This document shows, one piece after another, positions 8,711-16,679 of a stretch of 64,000 nucleotides of DNA (its first letter is position 1; each line of letters begins with the position of its first letter). The notes beneath the pieces were generated by a model that worked only from the letters and a program-made list of their open reading frames with translations, did no database searches and was not told the DNA's origin. A program made the position numbers and the translations under genes. This DNA is from Mycobacterium sp. GA-1199 (GTDB lineage Bacteria > Actinomycetota > Actinomycetes > Mycobacteriales > Mycobacteriaceae). The stretch is taken from positions 62,001 to 126,000 of the forward strand of contig NZ_LQIX01000053.1 in the NCBI RefSeq assembly GCF_001500045.1, read 5' to 3'.

Positions 8711-9388
8711 ATGGCGAAGAACGCCCCCAACAACCTGACCGCCGCGGTGCGCACCGAGACCGGCAAGGGCGCATCACGTCGCGCCCGCCGCAACGGCAAG
8801 GTGCCCGCGGTTCTCTACGGTCACGGCACCGATCCGCAGCACCTCGAACTCGACGGCCATGACTTCGCGGCCGTTCTGCGCCGTGCGGGCACCAACGCGG
8901 TGCTGACACTCGACGTCGACGGCAAGGAACAGCTGGCGCTGACCAAGGCCCTCGACATCCACCCGATCCGACGCACCATCACGCACGCCGATCTGCTCGT
9001 CGTGCGCCGTGGTGAGAAGGTGGTCGTCGAGGTCAACGTCATCATCGAGGGCGAGGCGGTGCCGGGCACGCTGGTCACCCAGGACGCCAGCACCGTCGAG
9101 GTCGAGGCCGACGCGCTGTCGATCCCCCAGCAGCTGACGGTGTCCGTCGAGGGTGTCGAGGCCGGCACGCAGTTCACCGCGGGTTCCATCGAGCTCCCCT
9201 CGGGCGTCTCGCTGATCTCGGATCCGGAGATGCTGGTGGTCAACGTCGTCGAGGCGCCGTCTGCCGAGGAACTCGAGGCCGAGGGCGGCGGAGAGACGCC
9301 GGAGGAGGCAGCCGCCGAGGTCGCCGAGGCCACCGACGAGGGCGAGGGCGACTCGGCCGAAGCGGCGCCCGCCGAAGAATCCGAGTAG
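8711..9388 (+). CDS. rplY: 50S ribosomal protein L25/general stress protein Ctc
   Basis: 5S rRNA-binding ribosomal protein in the long Ctc form, 225 residues. The N-terminal L25 domain includes RTETGKGASRRARRNGKVPAV and LYGHGTDPQHL, followed by the TL5 beta-domain (VEVNVIIEGEAVPGT, LSIPQQLTVSVEG). The last 45 residues are an acidic Ala/Glu tail, usual in actinobacteria. ACAGGAG lies about 8 bases before the ATG. It is followed six bases later by pth, the standard rplY-pth pair. Confidence 0.96.
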   Translation: MAKNAPNNLTAAVRTETGKGASRRARRNGKVPAVLYGHGTDPQHLELDGHDFAAVLRRAGTNAVLTLDVDGKEQLALTKALDIHPIRRTITHADLLVVRRGEKVVVEVNVIIEGEAVPGTLVTQDASTVEVEADALSIPQQLTVSVEGVEAGTQFTAGSIELPSGVSLISDPEMLVVNVVEAPSAEELEAEGGGETPEEAAAEVAEATDEGEGDSAEAAPAEESE

Positions 9389-9394
9389 ACCGGC

Positions 9395-9973
9395 ATGGCC
9401 GAACCACTTCTCGTGGTCGGCCTGGGCAATCCGGGACCGCAATACGCCACCACGCGGCACAACCTCGGGTTCCTCGTCGCCGACATCCTCGCCGACCGCA
9501 TCGGTTCGGGGTTCAAGGTGCACAAGAAGTCCGGCGCCGAGGTGGTCACCGGCCACCTCGCCGGACGCTCGGTGGTGCTGGCCAAACCGCGGACCTACAT
9601 GAACGAGTCCGGTCGGCAGGTCGGACCGCTGGCCAAGTTCTATTCGGTGCCGGTGGCCGACATCGTCGTAATCCACGACGAACTCGACATCGACTTCGGC
9701 CGGATACGGCTGAAGTTCGGCGGCGGCGTGGCCGGGCACAACGGCCTACGGTCGGTGGCTTCGTCGTTGGGCAGCAACGGCTTTCAGCGCGTTCGCATCG
9801 GGATCGGCCGCCCGCCCGGGCGCACCGAAGGCGCGAAATTCGTGCTGAGCACCTTCACCTCCGCGGAGTGGAAGGACGTCCCGACGATCTGCGAGCAGGC
9901 CGCCGACGCCACGGAGATCCTGGTGGCACAGGGCGTGGAACCCGCGCAGAACATCGTGCACGCCTGGGGCTGA
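9395..9973 (+). CDS. pth: Peptidyl-tRNA hydrolase
   Basis: Releases tRNA from peptidyl-tRNAs that drop off the ribosome; essential for recycling tRNA. The 192 residues match the family. Visible motifs are VVGLGNPGPQYATTRHNLGF (containing the catalytic His), KPRTYMNESG, the catalytic Asp in VIHDELDIDFG, and the GGGVAGHNGLRS region. It sits six bases after rplY and is probably cotranscribed. Confidence 0.97.
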   Translation: MAEPLLVVGLGNPGPQYATTRHNLGFLVADILADRIGSGFKVHKKSGAEVVTGHLAGRSVVLAKPRTYMNESGRQVGPLAKFYSVPVADIVVIHDELDIDFGRIRLKFGGGVAGHNGLRSVASSLGSNGFQRVRIGIGRPPGRTEGAKFVLSTFTSAEWKDVPTICEQAADATEILVAQGVEPAQNIVHAWG

Positions 9974-9983
9974 CGTCAGGCTC

Positions 9984-9997
9984 GGCGCTTCGGCGCC
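9984..9997. terminator. Short hairpin between convergent pth and the 10023-11186 gene
   Basis: GGCGC-TTCG-GCGCC forms a 5-bp stem with a stable TTCG tetraloop in the 49-base gap between converging genes. It lacks a T-tract, so it is only a candidate stop point. Confidence 0.35.
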
Positions 9998-10022
9998 CAG
10001 GCCGCCGAGTCGCGGCAACGAT

Positions 10023-11186
10023 TCAGAGGAACGAGTTCTCGGCGGTGAGCCCTCGTTCGGGGAACTCCCCCAGTGCGAACGTCTCGGCGTTGCCGAGCCC
10101 GGACCCGCCGCCCACCGGATCCTCAACGCGGACCAGAAGATCGCGCAGTTGATGCAGCTTGCGCGCGTTCTCTGCGGAGTCGCAGTCGGTCACGTGGTAA
10201 CCCTCGACCCGCAGATCGCCCACCCACTGGCCGTAAACCCAATCGTTCCAGCCGTAGTAGCCGGCCGTGCCGAGGTGAAAGCCCGTCGGCCCGGCCGCGG
10301 TGATCGTCAGTGGCCGCCGGGACCCATCGGAGTCGATCAACGTGACCGTCCCGTGGGTCAGTCTCCGGTTCTCGTCGTTGAAGTGCAGATCCTGCTCCAC
10401 CGAGGCAAACCGGTGCGATGTCCCGTCGTCGTTCTGTTGCTCTGCCTGGCAACGGATTTCGAGGAAGCCGTCGCCGCGCTCCTCCTGGTACATCACGAAC
10501 AGCGAGTACGCCGAGCCGTCGGGGCGTGTCAGCGTCATCGGCAGCCAGGTCATGAACATCTGCTTGATCTTGCGGCCGCCACGAGGCAGGCCCGGGATGG
10601 GTTTGCCGACGCCGGGGCGCAGGCCCCAGGAATGGTCCCGTACCGAAATCCACTCGTCGGGTTGAATCTCGGTACGACGGCCGTCGACCTCGACCCAGCC
10701 TGAGGCCACCCCGATCTGGTGGTAGCGCAACACATTATGGGTGACGCGGTAGCCGTCCGGGCTGCGGTCGGGCCACGGATCCTCCAGCGCCGCATCGAAG
10801 CTGCCCCGCATGATGACGTCGAAACAGATCGGTGCGTGCTCGGTCGCCTCCAGGCTCACCTGAATCGACCGCAGCGGTTCGACCACGCGATAGCGGATCG
10901 GCCCGACCTCGGTCGAGGAGGGGTCGGCCGACAGGCGGCGTCCGGCGCGCACGGTCCACTGCTCGGTGCCCCGGCACACCCCGGCCGCACCGTCGAACAC
11001 CCCACGGTTGGTGTACTTTCCGACGCCGAGGACGACCTGCAGCGAATTGTCCCGAGCATGCGCCAACGTCCAGATCTTCTCCGTCCACGATGGATCCGAT
11101 TGGCTGACCGTTGCGAACGTGTCGACGATCTGGTGGGTAAGCGACTCGTCTTCGGGTACCAGACCGCCGTAGTTCGTCGTCAACAA
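10023..11186 (-). CDS. Uncharacterised CrtC/AttH-like (DUF7064/7065-type) protein
   Basis: A 387-residue cytoplasmic protein without signal peptide or membrane segments. The pattern WTEKIWTLAHARDNSLQVVLGVGKYTN near the N terminus and repeated Trp-rich beta strands (SVRDHSWGLRPGVG, FMTWLPMTLTRPDGS, YYGWNDWVYGQW) resemble lipocalin-like hydroxyneurosporene-synthase/AttH relatives common in mycobacteria. A role on isoprenoid, steroid or lipid substrates is plausible but unproven. It starts at TTG 11186, seven bases after the upstream stop, with GGAAGG nine bases ahead. It is probably cotranscribed with the di-iron-like gene upstream. Confidence 0.72.
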   Translation of the reverse strand: MLTTNYGGLVPEDESLTHQIVDTFATVSQSDPSWTEKIWTLAHARDNSLQVVLGVGKYTNRGVFDGAAGVCRGTEQWTVRAGRRLSADPSSTEVGPIRYRVVEPLRSIQVSLEATEHAPICFDVIMRGSFDAALEDPWPDRSPDGYRVTHNVLRYHQIGVASGWVEVDGRRTEIQPDEWISVRDHSWGLRPGVGKPIPGLPRGGRKIKQMFMTWLPMTLTRPDGSAYSLFVMYQEERGDGFLEIRCQAEQQNDDGTSHRFASVEQDLHFNDENRRLTHGTVTLIDSDGSRRPLTITAAGPTGFHLGTAGYYGWNDWVYGQWVGDLRVEGYHVTDCDSAENARKLHQLRDLLVRVEDPVGGGSGLGNAETFALGEFPERGLTAENSFL

Positions 11187-11192
11187 TCGATG

Positions 11193-12125
11193 TCACCTTC
11201 CCGTGGTACCCGACGACCGAGCGAACGTCGTCATGTCTGCACCGCTTTCGTAGGCGCGCATCCAGGTTTGCGCCCACGCCGGCAGCGGTTGATCGGCCGG
11301 ATCGTGGTACGGCATCTGCGAAAGCGCCAGCCGCCACACCATTTTCGCCAGGTCGCCGGTCGGCACCGGTTGGAAGATCGTCGGCGCTCCCCCGTCGTCG
11401 CGCAGGTGGCGCACGATGGGCAGGCGGTGTTTGAGCTCACCGGTCAAGAAGTCACCGGACAACAGTTCGCGGGTGGAGACGCCGCGATCTTCGATCGGGA
11501 CGACTTCGTCGAACACTTTCGCGATCGCGTCGGCTATCGCCGCGACATGGCCGAACGTTCTCTTGATGTGCTTGACGCGCGACCACGGGTGGGGGTTGAC
11601 GTGATTACACAGGATCAGCCCCGAACTGCGGTGCTCGATCTCCTCGACGAAGTGCCACATCATCAGTGAGGCGACTCGGACATCGCCCCCGTCGAACAGC
11701 GAATCACGGTGGTCGAGAATCACTTTGAACAGCGGGGTGAAGGTGGCTTCCAAGTTCGCGACGTAGGCGAGGTGGAAGGCGACCGGCTCGGTCTTCAGCA
11801 GCTCGTCGTAGGCCGCGCAGGCGTCGGCGTAGCACTGTTCGAGGTCGGGGTAGCGGTCGATCAGCGCGAGCATGTGCTTGCGATGCGCGGCGGCATGCTG
11901 AGCCTCCTGCTTGAGGAATCCCTCGGCCTCGGCCGCGACGTGGGGGCTTTCGGCCAACCGGTCCGCGGCCATCCGCACCGCGCTGACGATGTAGCGTTCG
12001 AACGGCACCGCGATGAACGTGAACGCGTTGCAGAACAGTCCGAAATTCGGGTTGGCCGGCTGCCACATGAACGGCACCGACGCGTCGAACTCCCATCCGA
12101 TCTTGCGGACGATGAGGTCGGTCAC
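11193..12125 (-). CDS. Ferritin-like 'metal-dependent hydrolase' family protein (PF10118 type)
   Basis: A 310-residue helical protein with two ExxH motifs (EAQHAAAHRKH and EEIEHRSSG) that suggest a di-iron or other metal centre of the ferritin-like kind. The family is annotated as predicted metal-dependent hydrolase, without a firm reaction. I chose GTG 12125 (MTDLIVRKIGWEF) because GGAGGAG sits seven bases ahead; upstream ATGs at 12155 and 12164 lack such a site, and the longest frame would overlap the divergent TetR gene. It is divergent from that TetR gene, which probably controls it, and it heads a two-gene operon. Confidence 0.82.
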   Translation of the reverse strand: MTDLIVRKIGWEFDASVPFMWQPANPNFGLFCNAFTFIAVPFERYIVSAVRMAADRLAESPHVAAEAEGFLKQEAQHAAAHRKHMLALIDRYPDLEQCYADACAAYDELLKTEPVAFHLAYVANLEATFTPLFKVILDHRDSLFDGGDVRVASLMMWHFVEEIEHRSSGLILCNHVNPHPWSRVKHIKRTFGHVAAIADAIAKVFDEVVPIEDRGVSTRELLSGDFLTGELKHRLPIVRHLRDDGGAPTIFQPVPTGDLAKMVWRLALSQMPYHDPADQPLPAWAQTWMRAYESGADMTTFARSSGTTGR

Positions 12126-12181
12126 CGTTGCTCTCCTCCGCACCGGATGCGACATTGCTTCCATCCGGTGGCGCTGGGGTT

Positions 12182-12220
12182 GATGTAGCGTAAGTGTGAC
12201 ATTTGACCCCACAGATGTAA
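12182..12220. promoter_or_regulatory. Divergent control region with GATGTA motifs
   Basis: The gap between the di-iron-like gene and the TetR gene holds GATGTAG (12182) and GATGTAAA (12214). The second matches half-sites in the inverted repeat at 13645-13670. It is a reasonable location for the TetR protein's own operator; no promoter hexamers are clear. Confidence 0.3.
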
Positions 12221-12228
12221 AGGTGATC

Positions 12229-12798
12229 ATGGCCCGCTCCGAGGATGCCGAGCAGTCGCGGCGGCGCATTCTCGCGGCGACTTTCGTGGTGCTGGCCCGA
12301 GACGGTCGGCGAAAGTTGCAGCTGTCCGATGTCGCCGCCGAGGCAGGTGTGTCTCGCCCGACCCTCTACCGCCACTTCGGTTCGAAGGAGGGGTTGCTCG
12401 AGGCGTTCGCCCTCTACGAGCAGGACAACTTCGACGCGGGTATCGCGAGGGCGATGACGGGTCTCATGGGCCCCGACCGCCTCGACGCGGCGTTGCGCTT
12501 CATCGTCGAGTTCCAGAGCACTTACTCACTTGGATCGCTCGCCGATGTGGAACCCGAACACGTGCTTGCACAGATGAGGCGGGTGTTGCCGATCATGCAC
12601 GAGCGGATCGCGCGGATCATTCCCGGAGACAACAAGGATGTCGCCGCGGCGGCCGTGGTTCGCATCGCCGTGTGTCACTACCTGCTCGGTGGCGGCAGCC
12701 CCGAGAACTTCCTTGCCGAACTGCGCCACGCCGCGGGCCTCGACGCCGCGCGCAACGGCCGTTCCACGTCGCTCAGTCAGCGCCCAGCCAGTCGGTGA
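12229..12798 (+). CDS. TetR-family transcriptional regulator
   Basis: A 189-residue regulator. The helix-turn-helix region (LQLSDVAAEAGVSRPTLYRHFGSKEGL, core VSRPTLYRHF) lies at about residues 30-60, followed by a helical effector domain. I chose ATG 12229 (MARSEDAEQ), preceded by AAAGG; a GTG 33 bases upstream is the only alternative. It is divergent from the di-iron-like gene and probably its repressor. The 3' end overlaps the converging alpha/beta-hydrolase gene by 26 bases. Confidence 0.88.
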   Translation: MARSEDAEQSRRRILAATFVVLARDGRRKLQLSDVAAEAGVSRPTLYRHFGSKEGLLEAFALYEQDNFDAGIARAMTGLMGPDRLDAALRFIVEFQSTYSLGSLADVEPEHVLAQMRRVLPIMHERIARIIPGDNKDVAAAAVVRIAVCHYLLGGGSPENFLAELRHAAGLDAARNGRSTSLSQRPASR

Positions 12799-13615
12799 TC
12801 TTGGCCGCGATCAGCCCGGGCTGTTCGAGGTGCAGGAAGTGCCCGACGCCGTCGAGGACTTCGTAGGACGACCCGGCGGTCGGCAGGTACTGATCCAGGT
12901 CGTCGAGCAGTTCAGCGCCGATCGCGCCGTCCTGCAGACCGTGCAGGTAGAGCGTCGGGACCGGGGGCGGCACCGCCGTCGCCGCGGCCTCGTCGACGGC
13001 GTCCGGGTCGCCGAACTCCGGATTGAACGACGCGCGATACGGGCCGACGACGTCGACGATGTTCTCGGCTGTGACATGGCGGCGCAGTTCGGCGATGTCC
13101 TGCGCACCGTCGTATCCCGGCGACCAGTCCGCCCACAGGGACTCCCAGAACCCCGGTGCGAGCAACGCCGCCTCGGCCAACCCGACCTGCTGGATGAACC
13201 AGATGTAGAACGACCGTTTGAGCTGCCGATACGTGAACATGCCGGTCGCCAGGGCGCCGATCGGCGGTACGGCGAGCGCCACGAAACGCCCGAACAACGG
13301 TGACGGGCCCGCGACCACGCCGTAGCCGGCGTGCGCACCCCAATCGTGTCCGATCAGTACGGCGCGGTCGTCGGCTCCGCCGGCCTGGGCCACCTGGCGC
13401 ACATGACGCACGTAGGTGCCCACGCTGACCGGACGGCCGACCGGTGCGTCGTATCCGGGGAGCCACGGCGCGACGACGCGGTAGCCGTGGTCGACCAGAT
13501 GCGGCCCGAGGTGGCGCCACGTGAACGGGGTGTCGGGGAAGCCGTGGACCAGGACCGCCAGTGGCCGGTCGTGGTCATCGATGTCGCCGAAGGTGACAGC
13601 CTGCTGTCGGGTCAC
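12773..13615 (-). CDS. Alpha/beta hydrolase, epoxide hydrolase-like
   Basis: A 280-residue soluble hydrolase. The oxyanion motif HGFPDTPFTW, the nucleophile elbow GHDWGAHAG (Asp nucleophile, as in epoxide hydrolases and haloalkane dehalogenases), and the C-terminal catalytic His in GVGHFLHLEQPG are visible. The Asp nucleophile separates it from esterases. The substrate is unknown. It is divergent from the phosphotransferase-like gene at 13698; the 82 bases between them contain an inverted GATGTAA/TTACATC repeat. Its 3' end overlaps the TetR gene. Confidence 0.88.
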   Translation of the reverse strand: MTRQQAVTFGDIDDHDRPLAVLVHGFPDTPFTWRHLGPHLVDHGYRVVAPWLPGYDAPVGRPVSVGTYVRHVRQVAQAGGADDRAVLIGHDWGAHAGYGVVAGPSPLFGRFVALAVPPIGALATGMFTYRQLKRSFYIWFIQQVGLAEAALLAPGFWESLWADWSPGYDGAQDIAELRRHVTAENIVDVVGPYRASFNPEFGDPDAVDEAAATAVPPPVPTLYLHGLQDGAIGAELLDDLDQYLPTAGSSYEVLDGVGHFLHLEQPGLIAAKITDWLGAD

Positions 13616-13644
13616 GCGGTGAGGGTATTACAGACAAACCGTGG

Positions 13645-13670
13645 GATGTAACGACTTGAGGCTTTACATC
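13645..13670. promoter_or_regulatory. Inverted repeat GATGTAA-N12-TTACATC between divergent genes
   Basis: Perfect 7-base half-sites at 13645-13651 and 13664-13670 lie between the starts of the hydrolase (minus strand) and the phosphotransferase-like gene (plus strand). The half-site recurs upstream of the TetR gene at 12214. It is a candidate operator; the protein that binds is not known. Confidence 0.4.
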
Positions 13671-13697
13671 GCACCGGCCGCGTGTAAGCCTTTCTGC

Positions 13698-14747
13698 ATG
13701 GCGGGCATCGCTCTGGTCAGACGCGACCTCGAGGAAACCCGCGCGAGGCTGCGGGACTGGTTCGCCCACCGGCACGCCGACGAGGTAGTGATATCCGAAC
13801 TGCGGCCGGCGAACCGGGCCGCAGGGTGGTCAAGCGAAACGCTGGTGTTCGACGCCGAGTTCGGCGGACGGCGCAGCGAACACGTCATCCGGATACCGCC
13901 TGCGGGCGGCGGTATCTTTCCCGATTACGACCTCGACGCGCAGGCGGCGACGCAGAGACTCCTCCACGAACACGGTGTCGCGACCCCGTCACCGATTGTC
14001 TATGAGCCCGACGAGTCGTGGATCGGCTCGAAATTCCTTGTGATGCCGCGGATCGTCGGTCACACCCCGTCGGACACCAGCTATGCGACCCGCGGTTGGC
14101 TGCACGGAGCCGGCGTGACCGTGCAACGCCGCGTGCACGACTCGTTTCTGGAAACGTTGGCGCGGCTGCATCGGGTGCCGCCCGAGCAGGCCCCGTGGCT
14201 GGCACGACCCGAGGGCGTCGGCATTGGTGCCGAACTCGAGTGGTGGCGGGAGTACGTCCGATGGGGCACCGACGACCAGATTCCCAATGTGGTCACCGAG
14301 GCGTTCGACTGGTTGACGCATCGCATGCCCTCTGCAACAACGGAGTTGAGCATCTGCTGGGGCGATGCGCGATTGTCCAACGCCATCTTCGACGATTCCG
14401 GTCAACTCGTCGGCGCACTCGACTGGGAACAGGCCTGCGTGTGCCCCGCTGAAGCCGACGTGGCGTGGTGGCTGGCCACCCGCAAGCAGATGCTCGAGGT
14501 CAACGGATTGGACCTCGACCCCGAACTGGAAGGCTTCGACAGCCGCGACTCGGTCGTCGGACGCTACCAGGAGATGCTGGGCAGGCCCCTACGAGATCTC
14601 GACTGGTACGAGATATTCGCGATGGTCCGCATGGGCTGTTGCATCCTGCGGACGCAGGTGTTGTTGCGCGCGACCGGTCAGTCGGAGCACTTCCTCACCA
14701 GGGCGCCGATCCTGCCCGCGTGGACGGTCGCGGTGATTCGCGCCTAG
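13698..14747 (+). CDS. Aminoglycoside phosphotransferase (APH)-like / ACAD10-type kinase-fold protein
   Basis: A 349-residue protein of the APH family. The catalytic loop ICWGDARLSN provides the Asp and Asn, and GALDWEQA carries the metal-binding Asp. The His usual before GD is Trp here. Mycobacterial members near fatty-acid genes are thought to act on small hydroxylated metabolites rather than antibiotics. ATG 13698 lacks a Shine-Dalgarno, so the message may be leaderless; a longer frame from 13641 would run into the control region. Its last four bases overlap the converging ABC permease gene. Confidence 0.85.
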   Translation: MAGIALVRRDLEETRARLRDWFAHRHADEVVISELRPANRAAGWSSETLVFDAEFGGRRSEHVIRIPPAGGGIFPDYDLDAQAATQRLLHEHGVATPSPIVYEPDESWIGSKFLVMPRIVGHTPSDTSYATRGWLHGAGVTVQRRVHDSFLETLARLHRVPPEQAPWLARPEGVGIGAELEWWREYVRWGTDDQIPNVVTEAFDWLTHRMPSATTELSICWGDARLSNAIFDDSGQLVGALDWEQACVCPAEADVAWWLATRKQMLEVNGLDLDPELEGFDSRDSVVGRYQEMLGRPLRDLDWYEIFAMVRMGCCILRTQVLLRATGQSEHFLTRAPILPAWTVAVIRA

Positions 14748-15610
14748 CTGCCCGTGCGGCGGGCGTAGGCGCGCAGGGCGAACGGCGCGAAGACCGCCGT
14801 CAACAGCATTGACCAGATGACGGTTGCCAGCACCGGATGGTGCAGCGGCAGCTGCGCATCGGGCGGGGCGGGCCCGCCGTTGCCCCACAGTTGGCGCATC
14901 GCCTGAGCCAGCGACGACACCGGGTTCCACTCCGCGATGACGCGAAGCCAGTGAGGCATCGGCTCTGTCGGGACGAATGTGTTGGCCAGGAACGTGATCG
15001 GGAACAACACGGTGAACATCACCCCGTTGACGGCTTCGACGGTACGCAGCAGTGAGCCGATCAGGATGCCGAACCAGATCATTCCGAACCCGAAGACCAG
15101 GACCAGAGCGAACGCCAGCACCGCCTCGGCGACGCTGCCGCGGATGCGCCAGCCGATCGCCAGGCCCGTCAGCGCCATCACCACCACGCCCAGCGACGAG
15201 TGGAGCAAGCCGGCGATGCTGCGACCGATGAGCACCGACGACCGCGAGATCGGTAGCGACCGGAACCGGTCGATGATGCCCTTCTCGATGTCGGCCGTGA
15301 TACCGGATGCCACGACGAACGCCGCGAACACGATGGTCTGCGCCTGGATGCCCGGCAGCAGGAACTCGCGGTAGTTGGTGCCCCCCGGATTGGGTATCGA
15401 TGCGCCGAACACGAACGCGAACAACAACACGAACATGATGGGTTGGGCGGTGACGTCGCTGAGCATCTCGGGCATGCGCTTGGTGTGGATCATGTTGCGT
15501 TTGACCATGATCCAGGACTGCTGGGCGATGTTGGTGCGCCGAACCGAGACTCGTCGCCTCGCAGCATGCGCCTGCGCCACCACGGTCGTGGTGTCACCTT
15601 CGGCGGTCAT
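14744..15610 (-). CDS. ABC-2 type transporter permease (DrrB-like)
   Basis: Integral membrane subunit of 288 residues. After about 50 cytoplasmic residues (MVKRNMIHTKRMPEML) there are roughly six hydrophobic segments (PIMFVLLFAFVFGAS, IVFAAFVVASGI, LGVVVMALTGLAIG, VLAFALVLVFGFGMIW, VMFTVLFPITFLANTF, and a last one near the C terminus). LRSLPISR-type FRSLPISRSSVL is the conserved DrrB loop. It overlaps the ATPase gene by ATGA, so the two form one exporter. DrrAB relatives export anthracyclines or lipids. Confidence 0.92.
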   Translation of the reverse strand: MTAEGDTTTVVAQAHAARRRVSVRRTNIAQQSWIMVKRNMIHTKRMPEMLSDVTAQPIMFVLLFAFVFGASIPNPGGTNYREFLLPGIQAQTIVFAAFVVASGITADIEKGIIDRFRSLPISRSSVLIGRSIAGLLHSSLGVVVMALTGLAIGWRIRGSVAEAVLAFALVLVFGFGMIWFGILIGSLLRTVEAVNGVMFTVLFPITFLANTFVPTEPMPHWLRVIAEWNPVSSLAQAMRQLWGNGGPAPPDAQLPLHHPVLATVIWSMLLTAVFAPFALRAYARRTGS

Positions 15611-16566
15611 GCCCCGTCCTCCTGTTCGCTGCGGTGACCGGTCAGCGAGAGGAAGACGTCGTCGAGGCTCGGACGCGACAAACCGATGTCGTCAACGGCA
15701 ATGTTGCTTTCCCGCAGCCGGCCCGCGACGCGGATCATGTCGTCGAGACCATCGGCGGCTGCGGTCAATTCACGTGCGCCGGCGTTGACGAACACTTCGC
15801 CACCGTCCTCGGCGAGCAGCGCCTCGGCGGCGGGAAGGTCCTCGACGTTGGTCACGGTGACGACCAGGCTGGCGTTGCCTGCCTGCTGTTTGAGCTGAAG
15901 TGGCGAACCCTCGGCGATGATGCGGCCCTTGTCGATCACCAGGATGTTGTCCGCGAGCTGATCGGCCTCTTCGAGGTACTGGGTGGTCAGCAGCAGCGTG
16001 GTGCCTTGATCGACGAGATCCCTCAGCGTTTCCCATAATTCGCTGCGGCTGCGCGGATCCAGACCGGTGGTCGGCTCGTCGAGAAACAACACCGGCGGCG
16101 AGGCGAGCAGGCTCACCGCGAGATCGAGCCGGCGACGCATGCCGCCCGAGTAGGACTTCACCACGCGATCGGCGGCGTCGGCGATCGAAAACTGTTCCAG
16201 CAGTTGATTTCCCAACCGGGTGAGGTCTTTGCGGCGAATGCCGTAGAGCCCGCCGATCATCCGGATGTTCTCGCGACCGGTGAGTAGCTCGTCGACGGTG
16301 GCGACCTGCCCGGTCAGACCCATGTTGCGGCGCACCTGATCGGGTTCGCGGACGACGTCATAGCCGGCGACGCGAGCGGTACCGCTGGTCGGTGCGGTCA
16401 ACGTCGTCATCATCCGCACCGTGGTGGTCTTGCCGGCGCCGTTGGGGCCCAGCAGGCCGAGCACGGTGCCGGGAGGAACGGTGAAGCTGACATGGTCGAC
16501 GGCGGGTTCGCCGTCGCCGAAACGCTTTACCAGATCGATCGCTTCGACGGCGGGTGCAGAAGACAT
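15607..16566 (-). CDS. ABC transporter ATP-binding protein (DrrA-like)
   Basis: ATPase subunit, 319 residues from ATG 16566 (MSSAPAVEAIDLVKRFG). Walker A GPNGAGKTT is at residues 40-48. The signature SYSGGMRRRLDLA and Walker B VLFLDEPTTGLD follow, and the C-terminal extension (PSLDDVFLSLTGH) is typical of the DrrA group. The frame continues 29 codons upstream without support. It overlaps the permease downstream. It sits 113 bases from the fatty-acyl-AMP ligase on the same strand; lipid export is conceivable but drug or other export fits equally well. Confidence 0.93.
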   Translation of the reverse strand: MSSAPAVEAIDLVKRFGDGEPAVDHVSFTVPPGTVLGLLGPNGAGKTTTVRMMTTLTAPTSGTARVAGYDVVREPDQVRRNMGLTGQVATVDELLTGRENIRMIGGLYGIRRKDLTRLGNQLLEQFSIADAADRVVKSYSGGMRRRLDLAVSLLASPPVLFLDEPTTGLDPRSRSELWETLRDLVDQGTTLLLTTQYLEEADQLADNILVIDKGRIIAEGSPLQLKQQAGNASLVVTVTNVEDLPAAEALLAEDGGEVFVNAGARELTAAADGLDDMIRVAGRLRESNIAVDDIGLSRPSLDDVFLSLTGHRSEQEDGA

Positions 16567-16679
16567 GGCACCGACCGTATCGACATCGAGCGACCGCTCG
16601 TTACGTGGCGAGCGACCGCAAAGTGCACGCGCTACGCGGCGTGTCATCTGCAAACACGGTCACTCGCCCCACTGGGGGT

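Noticed and set aside
12130..12220. Longer start for the di-iron-like protein at 12269
   Set aside because: It would overlap the divergent TetR gene and remove the control region, while GTG 12125 has a strong ribosome site.
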